DNA from: Podocnemis expansa | Taxonomy: Eukaryota; Chordata; Testudines; Podocnemididae | Assembly (NCBI GenBank): GCA_007922195.1 | Contig: ML681969.1 | Location: 1-64,000 of the forward strand | Length of the DNA stretch: 64,000 nt | Reading direction: 5' to 3' | In this document: positions 46,190-58,404 of the stretch, in pieces | Layout: each line of letters starts with the position of its first letter | Position numbering within the stretch: position 1 is the stretch's first letter | Notes under the pieces: model-generated | The model's input: only the letters and a program-made list of their open reading frames with translations | What the model was told of the DNA's origin: nothing | Database searches by the model: none | Position numbers and translations under genes: made by a program

Positions 46190-47658
46190 AAATGCAGCAA
46201 AACAATTCCCACCTACACAGGACAATTTGTAATGAAAGAGGTGCCAGGACTCAAGCAATTTTTTTACATTCATAACTGATGCAGCAAGCCCAGCAGTGCT
46301 GTGGCTCAGCCCTGCACCAATCAAGCACTGCCCTGGTGTCTTCAATACAGTGTATGCAGTTCATACGCCCAGAATTATATGAACCCTCATGACTGCATCC
46401 CATTGTTGGCTCATTATTGGTGATCCATTATCCAGGAGCGCCCCTGGCCCAGAAGAAGATCCAGGGCTCTGGCGTGGACACTGGGGGCTCATGCACTTTA
46501 AGCATGCCACTGCTCCAGCTGCCGCAAAGGCAGACCCAGGGCTCTGGTGCTGACATTTGGGGCTCAAGCTCCAAAAGCCCGACGCCAGCAATGCCCCTGC
46601 CATTATCACTCCCAGAAGTTTTGCAGCAGCATGACCTTCCCTGCCAGTTATTTCCCCTTTTGCAACAGTGCATTTGATTTGTCCTTCCTAAGTGCAGTAC
46701 TTTGCACTTGTCTTTACTGGGGCCCAGGCCCTTTGGCCTGTGCAGGCGTTCAGCACTGAATGGAGAGCAGAAGGGGGAAATTTTTCTCAGAGTCCTTTTT
46801 TCTCACACCCTGCAGGCTGTTCCTTAACACACACCAGGGGACAGAGCTTTGCTAGCCTGATTCCCTCCATTGGTTCTTGGCCAGACCCACTGTCCTGATG
46901 CATGCAGCTCTGAGGAGATGTGGGAAGGAGATTCCCAGCAATGGGAGCCCTCCCTAAAATGGCTGATCCCCACATGATGGGTAAAAAGAGGATGGTAAAA
47001 CTCCACTCACCTGGATGGATTTGGTCCAGGGACCTACCTACCTCCTTGCCATTGGTCCAAACAATGACCCAGGGAGCAGATCATCCCCCAATGTCCGGGG
47101 GGGGGGGGGGCAGGGGAGCACCACAGCAGCTGACAGACAAAGCAGAAGCATAAGGGTTAATAGTTGGAAAGAAACAAAGAGAAAAGGGGGTGGTGCCTCC
47201 AGGGACACAGGTCAGCCACAGCAGGAAGGCCCTCAGGGGAAGGAATCTTCAGTGTCACTTTACACCCACCTCCCCAACCATGTACTTAGATTCCAGATAA
47301 ATGGACAAAATTATCAGGAGAAACTGGGGAATCCCTGGCTTGGCAAATTCTGCTAATGTCCTGCTCAGGTAGCACTCGGAGCCTCATGTGCTAGAGGTAC
47401 AAGCACAGCCCCTACTGGGCTGCAGCACTGAATGGTTAAAAATAATGGGTCAGGTACCAAATTATGAGCCTGGCTTTTAAAAAATCCTGAGATTTGTAAA
47501 AATTAATAACTGTAGGGCCAATTTTTGGCCTTCTGGTTTCTGAGCCTTTATGTCACACTGGGCACATGTTTGAGATTTGTGCCAGAGGCACAATGGGGGG
47601 GCTAGAATTGGTGGTTTATTAAAGCACAAGCAAGGGATCTCACCTAATCACTTGACTC
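46190..47658. other. Unassigned DNA with a G-run
   Basis: No gene is seen. A run of G lies at 47098-47110. Frames of 60-110 codons show no motif. Confidence 0.4.
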
Positions 47659-48526
47659 CAGGGCTGTGTTCACACGCACAGGGTTATTTCGAAACAAGTT
47701 GTGTCGAAACAACTTGTTTCGAAACAACACCTTATTTCGAAATATCTTATTTCGACTTAACAAAATGTTAATTCGAAATAAGAAAAAAAGCGGGAAACGA
47801 AATAGCAAGTTCACTGTGTGAACATGCTATTTCGTTACCCCTGGGGGTGAGCCGCTGCTGGCTCACCCTGCAGCCCCAGAAAGGGGGCTGCAGGCACCAG
47901 CAGGGGGTGAGCCGCTGTGGGGTGGCTCAGCGCCCCCGCCAGAGCTNNNNNNNNNNNNNNNNNNNNNNNNNNNNNNNNNNNNNNNNNNNNNNNNNNNNNN
48001 NNNNNNNNNNNNNNNNNNNNNNNNNNNNNNNNNNNNNNNNNNNNNNNNNNNNNNNNNNNNNNNNNNNNNNNNNNNNNNNNNNNNNNNNNNNNNNNNNNNN
48101 NNNNNNNNNNNNNNNNNNNNNNNNNNNNNNNNNNNNNNNNNNNNNNNNNNNNNNNNNNNNNNNNNNNNNNNNNNNNNNNNNNNNNNNNNNNNNNNNNNNN
48201 NNNNNNNNNNNNNNNNNNNNNNNNNNNNNNNNNNNNNNNNNNNNNNNNNNNNNNNNNNNNNNNNNNNNNNNNNNNNNNNNNNNNNNNNNNNNNNNNNNNN
48301 NNNNNNNNNNNNNNNNNNNNNNNNNNNNNNNNNNNNNNNNNNNNNNTTCCGAAACAACATGTTCACATGCGTTGTTTCGAAACAAGCGTTTCGAAACAAG
48401 GTTGTTTCGTTTCCAAATGGGGTTTAACTTGTTTCGAAACAACTGTGCGTCGTGTGAACATATTTTTTTTTGTTTCAAAACAACGAGGTTGTTTCGAAAC
48501 AAAAGTGCCATGTGAACACAGCCCAG
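47659..48526. mobile_element. Palindromic element with ggctgtgttcacac ends, containing the gap
   Basis: The element (47662-48523) has ends ggctgtgttcacac and gtgaacacagcc, with CAG on both sides (47659-47661 and 48524-48526). The interior carries dozens of 'gtttcgaaacaa' words, which are themselves palindromic, and a hairpin 'cgaaatagca..tgctatttcg' at 47799-47834. The 400-base run of N lies inside, so its true length and content are unknown. Confidence 0.82.
47947..48346. other. Assembly gap (400 N)
   Basis: The run of N is exactly 400 bases. Frames crossing it are meaningless. It sits inside a palindromic repeat, a structure that commonly breaks assemblies. Confidence 0.99.
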
Positions 48527-48809
48527 GAGTCTGGGCTTTAAGGAAAACATATTATATAATTACAAAAGTTGACAGCACAGATGCCTCCATATGAGCTCAG
48601 ATTCTCCAGGGAATCTCCAGCCCTTAGCTGCCTGGAGGAGCCAAAAATCACCTGGAACTTCCCAATGGAGGATCTCCACAGCAGGCACAGGTCCAGTGTA
48701 GCAGGCTCTTGTTTCCCCATTCTCCAGTGTAAAGCATGTGCAGGGGCAAGCAGAGATGAGAAGGAGGTGAAGCACACCTGAGAGTCCCTGACTGCTAGCT
48801 AACCCTTTG

Positions 48810-49040
48810 GGAGGAATTGGAAGACTAGTCCAGTGGTTAGGGCACTGTCCTAGGATGTGGGTTCAAGTCCACCATGGACATCCTGTATGTCTTTGGGCAA
48901 GTCTCTGGGCCTCAGTTCCCCATCTGTATAACACAGAAAATAGGCATGGCCTGCCTTCCCCCAGGTTGGGAGGGAACATGTATTCAAAGAATGTGAAGCT
49001 TTTGAGAACTACTGATGAAAAGCACAGTATAAGAAACAGC
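48810..49040 (+). repeat. tRNA-derived CORE-SINE (MIR-like)
   Basis: The head has 'agtccagtggttagggcact' (A-box region) and 'gggttcaagtcc' (B box, close to GGTTCGANTCC). The core has 'ctttgggcaagtctctgggc' and 'cctcagttccccatctgtat', the hallmark of MIR/CORE SINEs. The 3' part is degraded. It is not a functional tRNA gene. Confidence 0.85.
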
Positions 49041-49683
49041 ATAAATTAGAGCAGCCCCATCCTGGGGTCAGCCTCAAACCAGCCCTACATTCAGGGGGCC
49101 ACAGATGTCTCTTGGCAGCCCCTCCCGCCGACTCATAAAAGAACTCACCTACTCTGTGCTACAAGGCAATTAGGTAGCAAGCTGGGTCACTGCCATTTGA
49201 ATGCCCTGCAAAGGGGTCCCTGAATCACAGAGGCACTGGCCGAGCACCCTGGAAACCGCTTATTGCCCTGGTTACTACCTTAACCTGGCAAGACTGCAAA
49301 GCTCCACCCTGTGATTGCCACAGAGACTTGTTATGCAACTCTATGTGCTGAGTGATTTTTACTCTTCAGTCATTTCCCTGTTTACAATTTCATGAGAAAC
49401 CCTTTTGCAGGTATTGCCTGTGGTTGTTTTGTTTCTTGTAGAGCCTGAAAGGTGCCAGTGGGGCCACACATTTTTTTGTGGAGTGCTTCCTCTATGCCCA
49501 GAGAAGCTGGCACCCAACTGGAACTGGTCAGTGCCTGGCAGAGACTGTTATTAATCTTATTTGTCCTCCAACCCTCCACCTCTAGATATAAAATTTAGGT
49601 ACCTCAACTTTGCTCTGCAATCTTAGTCACCTAGTTATCTTTCAGTTTTATCCTGCTGCCCATTACTATAGTACATGACTTCA
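49041..49683. other. Unassigned DNA
   Basis: I see no gene or nameable element. Confidence 0.4.
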
Positions 49684-50049
49684 CAGAAACTTTTTGGGCT
49701 CAGGACCCATTTGTAAATGTTTATGGCCTGGCTTGACCAAGTAAATAGTCTGAGGGTGGGGCTGGCTAAGTTGCTCAGATTTGGCCCTATGCCCCTGAAT
49801 GGACTGAATGTGCATGAGTGAAGTTGGGAGCTGGCTCATGGGGTTTGCAAAGACAATTACATTTGGCACTGGGGCTCCTGTTTTCAAGATGGCTGGGTCA
49901 AACCTAAGCAATGCTGGAACCTGAGATTACTGTGCCCGGAGCAGGGAGCCAAACCTAGCCAGCCCTATAGGACAGGAGCTGCCACACCACCCTTTGAAAC
50001 ATTCTGGTGACCCAATTTTGGGTCCCAATCCTGAGGTTGAGGACCTCTG
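49684..50049. mobile_element. Possible hAT-like element
   Basis: The left end is cagaaactttttgggctcag and the right end inverted is cagaggtcctcaacctcag. Both are followed by 'gaccca'/'gggacccaa' words that pair across the element. The resemblance to 3692-3876 ('gggtcccaa') supports the family. No convincing duplication is seen. Confidence 0.55.
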
Positions 50050-51675
50050 ATCTAAGCCACAGGCCTGCAGGTCTATGACTAAAGCATCTAGCCCAAGTTC
50101 CCAGCAACTATTGAACATTGCCAAGCCTTAAGATTCCCATTTCTCAGGCTTCCCACAACTTCCCAGTCTTCTTGCCTGGTGTCACTGAAAGCTGCAATGG
50201 ATGTGACTGCTTGGGAGAACCTAGTCCTATGAAAACCCATGGGCAAAGCCTCCTTCCTTTTGCCATAGTTCCTTTGTTTCAGGGTCTGCCTCCATATTCT
50301 CAGCTTAGAAAAAAAAAAACAACAGCAGTTGCCTGTCCAACCTCAGTTCCACCCATTCCCCTCAGACACCCACTCCTTCGATTACAGCCTTATTGATGCT
50401 ACCATTCATCTGCTTGGACTTCAGGGTTTACAGAAAGACAGCCAGCAATGGTAAGTAGGAAACACTCAGTGATTCCTCATCACACTCCAACAGTGAGCTC
50501 ATTTTCCTGCTGTGGCAGCCTGGCCAAGCCAAGCACCGGGAGCCAGAATTTCAGAGGGATTGGGGTGTCTAAAACTGTGACTAGGAACCTAATAGGGGGG
50601 TGCCTAAGCTGCAGCCTGAGCACCCCAGGGGATGGAGATCTCTGCTGCCATCTCCTGGGGAACTAAGGTAATATCTTTTATCAGACTAATTTGTGTTGGT
50701 GACAGATTCCAGCTGGTCCAGGACAGACACAGCTGCAAAAACACAGCATAACGTTGGCTGTGTTTTGGGAGTAGGGCTAGTAAAGGTCATTGGCCATTTC
50801 ATCACAAGGCCAGAGAGCCATTCCAAGCAAGGAGTCACCCTAATTTAACCTCAGTGGCATTTGAGATACTACAAAGGGGAGGGAGGTGGCTCCTATTTAC
50901 AGGGAGAATAGAAGCTTTGGTTCCACCTGCCATCCAGTTCCTTCATCAGCATAAGGGCAGAGCTGACATCACTATGGTGGGACTCAGCAATGAAACCTGG
51001 TTGATGAGCCTGGAAACAGAGAGCTCCCTCCTGAAGTTGTAGAGTGCTAAGAAGTCCAGCAAGAGGGATGCATCACAGCACCAAAGCTAGCGGGCAAGAT
51101 GGGCAAGTGCTGCCTAGTAGGACTGGACTAGAGATGCTGAGAGGCAAGAAGTGGAGGCTGCTGGGAGATGGGGCAGCAGAGATGGCCTTGTGGCTCAAGG
51201 CAGTGGGCAGGAAGACACACTGCAGAAGCAGGGACAGCCTCACCAAAGCCAGGCAGCATTCCCCCTAGCACCTGCTCAAGCGCTTTCCTGGACCAAAGTA
51301 CTGCACTAAACACTGACACCAAATTAAGAGAGAGGTGCCCCTGTGGGGAAAGACGGAAAGGAGATTGTAGGGATATGCTTGTAGAAGGTTGTGGATTTTG
51401 AGACACTCCCTAGCATGGGCCAGTGTTGTACATGAATTGGGAGACATGCTCTACAGGTGATCTAACATGATTGGTACTAGATACACACCTGGGATTCACA
51501 CCTGCCTCTGTGATTAAAGTTCTGTTCCTCACCCATTCAATAATATGGCCTTCAATGAACCCTCAAGATCATTACAGACAAAGGATACCACAGGGACAGT
51601 CACACAGAGATGGAAGGGGAGCAGAGGCAAGGACATGAGCCAATGCTCTGTGGGATGGGTGTTTACTTACTAGGA
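50050..51675. other. Unassigned DNA
   Basis: No gene is supported. 50670-50720 resembles the repeat tail also seen at 2110-2200. Confidence 0.4.
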
Positions 51676-51877
51676 TAGCAGCCAATGTTCCCTCTAATTA
51701 CTCATAGACTGTGTGCACAAACAATTTCTTTGTGTGCACAAAAACATTTCTTTGTGAGCACCAATATTAGCACTATTGAATTTTTTTGTGCACACTTTAT
51801 TTTGTGGTGTGCACAGGTTTCATGACCTGTGTGCGTGCACACATGCACACAGCTTAGAGGGAACAGTTGTAGCAGCC
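51676..51877. mobile_element. 186-bp hAT-like MITE (tgttccctctaa family)
   Basis: The element at 51684-51869 lies between exact 8-bp repeats TAGCAGCC. The ends are aatgttccctctaa and, inverted, caactgttccctctaa; the boundary may be off by one base. The interior has 'gtgtgcaca' words. It is the same family as 31473-31830. Confidence 0.9.
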
Positions 51878-51944
51878 TCTGGCTAATTAATTGTTGTGTT
51901 TTCCCACATGAATGCCCAGCTCCCTCTCCCCTTGTGCCAGGGTG

Positions 51945-52215
51945 ACTCTATCACTACCCATGGAACTGCACTGCCTGGCTAGACCACATGGTTTCATGCT
52001 CACAAGCACACACCAAGCTTTCTCCAAGGGGTGTATTTATTCTTTCCTCACATAACAAGACTGCAATTCAGGTTTCTAGCAAGGGGCAGCTTCCCTGCAG
52101 TCATCAAGTCCACATTTACCCTTGGAGCGTGCTTCTGAGCAACTTCAGCTTCCTGTTCCTTCCACCTATAGTCCCCCAGTTACCAGGGCAGTCATAAGAG
52201 CAATTGGACAGCACC
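51945..52215. repeat. Dispersed repeat, copy A
   Basis: This is collinear with 54768-55020: 'actgcctggctag' then 'tggtttcatgctcaca', then 'aaggggtgtatttattcttt', then 'cttccacctatagtcccc cagttacc'. Inverted, it contains AATAAA, so it may be an antisense LTR or other retroelement end. The family is not recognised. Confidence 0.65.
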
Positions 52216-54767
52216 GGGTGGGGGGGGGTTGCTGATTGTGCCTGTCATGTGCCTACCCCCCCCATTTTGCCAGAGGCCTTCTCATGTCTCTGGAAGAAGT
52301 CTCCATTCCCAGCCAGGCCCTACCCCCTTTACAGGGTTGGGAGACCACTCCACTGGGAGTTCCTGTGTCCTTTGGGGACGACCTTGCATGGACACCAGCA
52401 AGTGTGGCCTGCCTTTCAACCACCAAAAGTACACTTGCAGGATGGAGGTTTCTCCCACAGCTCCCCACACTGATCACATCCCACCCACCTTAGCTCTGGT
52501 TTACTTGGCTCAGGGCTCTTCCCTACCTGTGTGAAGAGCCACAATCTTCACCAATCTCTTCCCCTGTCTTATCTTGCCCCTGGTTTGGGAATACTGGGGT
52601 CAGTTCCCCCACAAAGACTTCCTTGTCAGGACCTTTTCCCTCTCCTTGGTTAGCCTTCATCCTGTGCCTTGCTCGGGGCTTGTTCCTTGTTGGATAGGCT
52701 GATCCTTCACCTTCCTCTTCCTCTGGGCATCCCTGCAGTCACTCCCTGATCCACTGCTCCCTTCTCACATTGTCCTCCTCCCCCAAGTCCTCCAGTGAGC
52801 CTCCACTTTCTGAGCTTGTTCCCATCTCTCCAGGGTTATATCATGCACTGGAGGGGCTACATTTATGAGCTTTTCATGCAGACCTAGCAGTTGGGGCCCC
52901 TTCCCCCACTTTCTATCCTTTTCACAGAAGGGGAACAGGGTCTAGTCCATTCGTAACATTACTCAGTCAGACAGTGACTTTACTATCCCCCCCTCACTAC
53001 TACATAACCTCCCTGTCTGCCTCCAAAGGGATGAGCACCACAAGCTAAGCACTCTTTCTCCATGCTGCAAGATACTGTTATGGCTGCCCCCTCCTGCTGC
53101 CACTGCTGCCTAGCCAGAACCCTCCAGAAGGGAACATCCTGCAGCTGCATCTACCACAGCCCTTATCCTTCTTTGGCTTAGTTCGATTGGGATCATTCTT
53201 ATGCCCCATTACACCTGTAAGGCAGGCTTAGAAGCTGTGCCTAACAGCTTCTGGAGGCAGACAGCTAATCTGCCTGGGTCCTGTATTAGCATGAACACAA
53301 AGAGCACAATTAGGTATTAGCATAGTGGGTGCAGAGCATAGTGGGTAATGGTATTTGGGGTTAATCTGATCACAAATCTGTCAATATCTGTAATTCTACT
53401 GAGGGGAAATATGAAATACTGTCTTTCTGGGATATGCTACTGTGTGTTTGATCCAAATCTGTCTGGGTTAATTAAAGTGTAAAAGCTATCTCTCCGTGTG
53501 CACTTCCCACCGCCTCCACTGGCATCAGACTATTGCATGGATGGCATTGGCACCATTGTTTGCTCCTTGCATCTTCCTTTATTGGCCTGGCTGCAGGAAT
53601 TTCAACCCTTGGTCCTAAGGGTACAGAGCTCTTTCTGTAGAAAATTGGCCTCCACATACTCCTCTGTTAATTTTACTGCCACTCCTAATGAGGGTTCCCA
53701 TCTGCCCTTATCTGGGCAGGACAGAGTTCATATGCCAACTCCTAACTGAGCCAAAATGCAATTTCAAATCCTGGGGTGAATGGCTCTGGGACAGCATTTC
53801 TCCCTGCTTTCTGCCTGCCTGAGGCTCAAGGTTGGCACCAGCCTTTTCCAGATGGGGCTGAGATGGGCCTTCACCTTGTCTTGCCATGAGGCCCAACCCA
53901 TCTCCCTCATCTTTTCTCCCCCTCTCCCCTACATGTCATCTTGCCTGTGGCCAGGGTGGAAAGTGGAGCCAGGTAGTGGAGCCAAAGCTGCTCAACGAGC
54001 CCAAGCCCACCTGCCCTGCATGACATACCCAGAGGGGCAAGTACATGCACTAGCCACTGCTTTTTGGCACCCTCATGCCCTCCCCACAGCAGGTAGAGAG
54101 CCTGCATTTTGAAGAGGTTGCCACCCTATCCCTGACAATTGTGGCTGGTGCCTCTGCTCCTAGAAAGTTGTTTCAGGGAGGATCTTCATAAACAGCTCCA
54201 AAATAACAGAGTCCATTAGTGCCTCAATGTCCTGTCTATCCAGTCACAACCATCCACTAGCCTGATCCAACAACTTCTGTGCCAGGGCTCTTGGACATAA
54301 CCTGCCATCCTATCTGGCTTCCCCTGGATTCCTGGTGGATTTTTCTCAGCTGACAGGCTGACCCTGCCCAAGATCCATACAGACTGCCTGAGACTCGCTG
54401 GCTGGATAAGGGGCTAGCTAAAGCATCCCTGCACATATCCTGTCTGGTACTGGCAACAACCCTCTGAAAGGCTGATAAAAGGGCACTGAAGGCCATCTTA
54501 CACGCTTGCTGGGCCAGCCAGTCCCCTCACTGCCACTCACCCACCTCTTTAGGGCCATGTTCTACCTAGACCTGCTCCTCAATGAACTTCATAACATACA
54601 CTGCTGCTGCTCCATCTGCTGGCCCAGCAGCGCTTGCCTCACCACCTGCTGGATCTCCTCTCCCCATTCCACCAGCCAGCGTGCAGCATCTTGGCCGTGA
54701 TGCCCAAATCTCCTGCCCCTGCCCAAGACCTCCTCAGGTGATCCTAGACAAGCCTCCTCATGGTCAC
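52216..54767. other. Unassigned DNA
   Basis: No gene is supported. Frames up to 110 codons overlap on both strands and lack motifs. The C-rich stretch 52560-52800 is compositional. Confidence 0.4.
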
Positions 54768-55025
54768 AGGCTGACTCTGTGGTGACACAGGGAACTGTGC
54801 TGCCTGGTTAGGCTGGATGGTTTCATACTCACAAACCCACCATGGACTGTTTTTTTCTCACCAAGGGGCATATTTATTCTTTCCTTCCCATACAGAGTTA
54901 TGGCAAGGGACAGCATTCTTCCACCTAGATTCACCCAGTAAACCTCCTTCTGAAGTACCCTTGGTGTCCTGTCTCTTTCACTTACATTCGCCCAGTTACC
55001 TCATTAGCCCAGCAATTGCCACCCA
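54768..55025. repeat. Dispersed repeat, copy B
   Basis: This is a diverged second copy of 51945-52215 in the same orientation: 'gtgctgcctggttagg', 'tggtttcatactcaca', 'aaggggcatatttattcttt', 'ttcgcccagttacc'. The two are 2.8 kb apart. Confidence 0.65.
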
Positions 55026-57134
55026 GGTGCTCACAGTGCCCTGGCAGAAAGTGTTTAACTTCCTCCAGCCACAGCGTGTGGGAGGAGAGTGGACTAGGGC
55101 TGCTATGGACAGTGACTGTCGTAAACCTCACCTGTTTTATTCCCAGGCTTGGCATTGTAAGAGGGGACATGCTACCTGTTAAGGGTGCACAGGGGCAGTG
55201 TTTAGTTTTTCCAGGTATCTGGATAAGAGCTCATGTTAGTGTGTCTGTTAATTTGAGGCTCCAGGCCTGTCGGCTTTGGGAAGTGCAAAGATCACTCCCT
55301 CAGATTCCCCTGAAAAGCAAGAGTCTGACAAGCAGGCTTGGATGTGGGGCATGGCCCCATACCACCTCATTACTGGCCCCGTGGAACAATGGCAGCGCTT
55401 TGGGCCACCTTTTTGGAAGGAGCAGACTGCATTCCTGTTTTGGAGAGGAGCAGTGCCTTCTCCACAACATGCTACCCCCCAGGCCTCTCCTGGGCAGCTC
55501 TGGACTCTCCTGGGCTCAGGATGGGGGCATGATCTGGCCCTGGTTCTGCTGTGGAAAGGGAAAGAGCTGTTATAGTGCAAAAAGAGACAAACATCCCCTG
55601 CCCTGGGAACTAGGAATCCAACTTTGCTGGCCCAGCTGTGCTCTCTTAGTGTGAAGTGCTGGATTTCCCTGGCTACAGTTCTCTAGGAGAGCTCCATACA
55701 CAGAGGGGGTTGCAGGGTCCAGGATGCCTGGCTCTTGTGGTCTACCACCACTCATTTTTTTTTGTCTTTGTTTTTTTACAGCTATCCCAGGAAAACATGA
55801 TGAAAGGCACCAACTCAATGAATTTTCAATCAGTTTGAAGGAAGGCCCACAGGGACCACAGCTGTTGCTGTGCAGTTCAAGGGGCTGGATGGTACAGGGA
55901 CTGGAGGAGCAGCAGAGATGGACAAGGAGTAAGGGAGAGCAGGATGTAAATATAGGGACTGCAGGGAAATGTAGGAGGGTGGGGTGAGGAAGGGCAGTTC
56001 AGAGCAATGAGAGCGAGAGGTAGCGCTTCCCAATCTTTGCAATTTGGGTGCAGGGGAGCACTGCATCTTGCAGAATGCTAACCCACGGTTTTGTGTGGTA
56101 GCATTGTCATTGGCCACGGATGAGTGCAATGAGTTTAGGGTTCTTTAATCCGTGTATCTGTAACTCATTAACCTAACACAGCACTATAAACTCTGCGTGC
56201 AGGTGTGAGTTGTGCTGGAGTAATTAGATCAGTGGTTCAGAAATTCCTGATCATCTGACTGTATCTTTATTAGGGGAAATAAACCAGCAACGGAGAGGGT
56301 CAAGGGAGCCATGGGAAATAGGTGGCAGCTCCAAACCGCCCAGCACTTCCAGTAGCTAGAGTAGGAAAGGACAGGAAGGGGATGGCTGGCAGAAAGGCCT
56401 AATGCCAAACAGGGTTACATATTCTGCTTGTTCCTCCATTGCAGTTTGAAAACTCCACTGTTTCAAATCCACCCACTATTTCCTGCACATTGCTACAAGG
56501 TCCAGTCCTGCATCGCAGGAGATGATTAATGCCCTTACATGTATGCGTGACAACAGTCTCCACTGTGAATTTACAAAATCCAGAATGATTTCCCACTGGC
56601 TGGTAACAATCTGGTGTTGAAAGCTTGCAGGGTTCGATCATCACCTGCATCTCCATCTTCAGTGCAGATCTCATTGTGGGTCCCTGCGCTGGAGGAGTGG
56701 GGGCAAAGTCGGCAAACAGATCCAGGAATGTGGCCACCACCTTTCACTTCGGAAAGTTCTGCAGTCTCTGCTCATTGTTCCAAATCTGCATTACAAGGCA
56801 ATTCCACCAGTGGCTGCTTGTTTCTCACCACTCCACGGCTGCTGTGTGAACACCACCAGCAACCTGGATTTTTTTTCACTATGTCCATGTGTCGGAGCCA
56901 CCCAGGAATCAAGCTCTAATCCTCTTTTCTCATTGTGGATCAGGACCCTGCCACGGTGGAGTCTGCCCCAGACCTCCCAGGTTCCCACATTCCTATCCTC
57001 TTCTCAGCACAGCCCTACAGGACAAAAGCACCTTGGGAGGGGTCTGCCACCCTTGGGTTCTCCCCACACCTGCAAAGGCATCTCCTTCATCTGGCCCCAA
57101 AGGGTTTAGCACTCTTGCTCTGTCAGGGATTCCC
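55026..57134. other. Unassigned DNA
   Basis: Frames of 212 (55016-55654) and 113 codons (56399-56740, minus) are the longest, and neither has a recognisable domain. The minus frame is moderately Cys-rich, but no fold is identifiable. Confidence 0.4.
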
Positions 57135-57438
57135 CCTGTGGGTAGGGCTACCAGATGTCAGGCAAAAGGAGGCCATGTCCTCCTTTTTACCTTCATGTCC
57201 TCTATACGGCAGGCATTTTAAAATACACGATTGTGTCTGGCTTTTTACTTACATGGGCTAAAGTATGCTGGAATGCCATGGAATACCTTATTTTTATGGG
57301 AAAGCGTTCCAGACCCCCTAAAAACAGAAGAATATTACATTAATACTACATTTTCCTCATGTGTCCTCCAATCTCCTCCTTTTCAAACTTCCCTGTCCTC
57401 CTTTCCAGGCTTTGGTATCTGGTAACCATACCTGTGGG
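57135..57438 (+). mobile_element. 288-bp hAT-like MITE with exact 8-bp duplication
   Basis: The element at 57143-57430 lies between exact copies of CCTGTGGG. The left end is tagggctaccagat and the right end is atctggtaaccata. The interior has 'ggaggccatgtcctcct' and 'cggcaggcattttaaaata'. Its sister at 58126 is inverted. Confidence 0.92.
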
Positions 57439-58125
57439 AGACCCTCTCGCAGGGTCCCAGGGAATTCCTCCATGCCCCAATGGACCGTGCACCCCACCTC
57501 CACAGTCAAAGCAATTATCAGCCAGTGTGGAAGTCAGAAGGGTTTAACTTCTCAGGATCACAGCGTAAAAAGGCTGGTCTAGCAGTTATAGCAGTAACTA
57601 CCTGGGAAGGCCCCTTCTCTTGGCTTCCTCCCCACTGCGCTCCTGGGGGACTAATCTCTTCTGCCCCCAGCCACCCTCAGACCAGAGCTCTACAAGGAGC
57701 TGTAATGCTCTGTTTCAGGGCGCATTCCAATCATAACGCACCCCTTGCAATTAGCAGCGCTTGGGGCCGGCACCGCGAAATGTGCCTTTTAATAGAGCAG
57801 CTCTGTTAAGCCACTCCAGCATACCGGGGGCAACATCCCATTCACCCCGCACTAGTTATGGCTCTGACCAGTTATGGCGCTAGCCACTAAGCAGCCCCTG
57901 TGCTGCAGCAGGGTGCCGGCATTTGAGGGGTGCCAAAAGGGGATGGTGCCATTGCACTCCCCTGATGATGTCACTCGGATGCACCGGCGTCGCTCTGCTG
58001 GGGGGGGGGGCACAATCCCCAGCACCGTTCCTGCTGTAGCCCCTCACAGTCCTTTGTCTCTGTCCTGTGCTAAGTGGCCACTACCCTGATCTTCACCCGC
58101 CCCAAACTGTACAGCTGTTCAGGGA
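57439..58125. other. Unassigned DNA
   Basis: I see no gene. A G-run lies at 58000-58010. Confidence 0.4.
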
Positions 58126-58404
58126 TAGCGTTACCAGATACCTAAACATGGAAAGGAGGACAGGGAAGTACGAAAAGGAGAACACGTGGAGAAAATGTAG
58201 TATTAACGTAACATTCTTCTGTTTTTAGAGGGCCCTGGAAGCTTACCCCTAAAAGTAGCATGTTCTGGGGCATTCCAGCATACTTTAACCTCTGTAAGTA
58301 AAAAGCCAGACAAAATCATGTATTTTTAAAATGCCTGCTGGATGAAGGATGCGAAGGTTAAAAGGAAGACATGTCCCCCTTTTGCCTGACATCTGGTAAC
58401 CCTA
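58126..58404 (-). mobile_element. 279-bp hAT-like MITE, inverted relative to 57143
   Basis: The left end is tagcgttaccagat and the right end is atctggtaacccta. The flanks share TCAGGG in ttcaggga and gtcagggc (6 of 8). The interior is the reverse complement of 57143-57430 ('ggaaaggaggacagggaagt', 'aaatgtagtatta'). Confidence 0.88.

Noticed and set aside
47847..48594. Frames of 178-225 codons
   Set aside because: Most of their length is the 400-N gap, so they carry no information.
48815..48890. Possible tRNA gene
   Set aside because: A- and B-box-like sequences are present, but no cloverleaf can be closed, and the following core is that of a CORE-SINE.
55016..55654. 212-codon plus frame
   Set aside because: It has no domain or repeat, mixed composition, and begins within the tail of a dispersed repeat.
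56399..56740. 113-codon minus frame with several cysteines
   Set aside because: The cysteine spacing fits no family I know, there is no splice-site pattern or neighbour exon, and the frame is within chance length.
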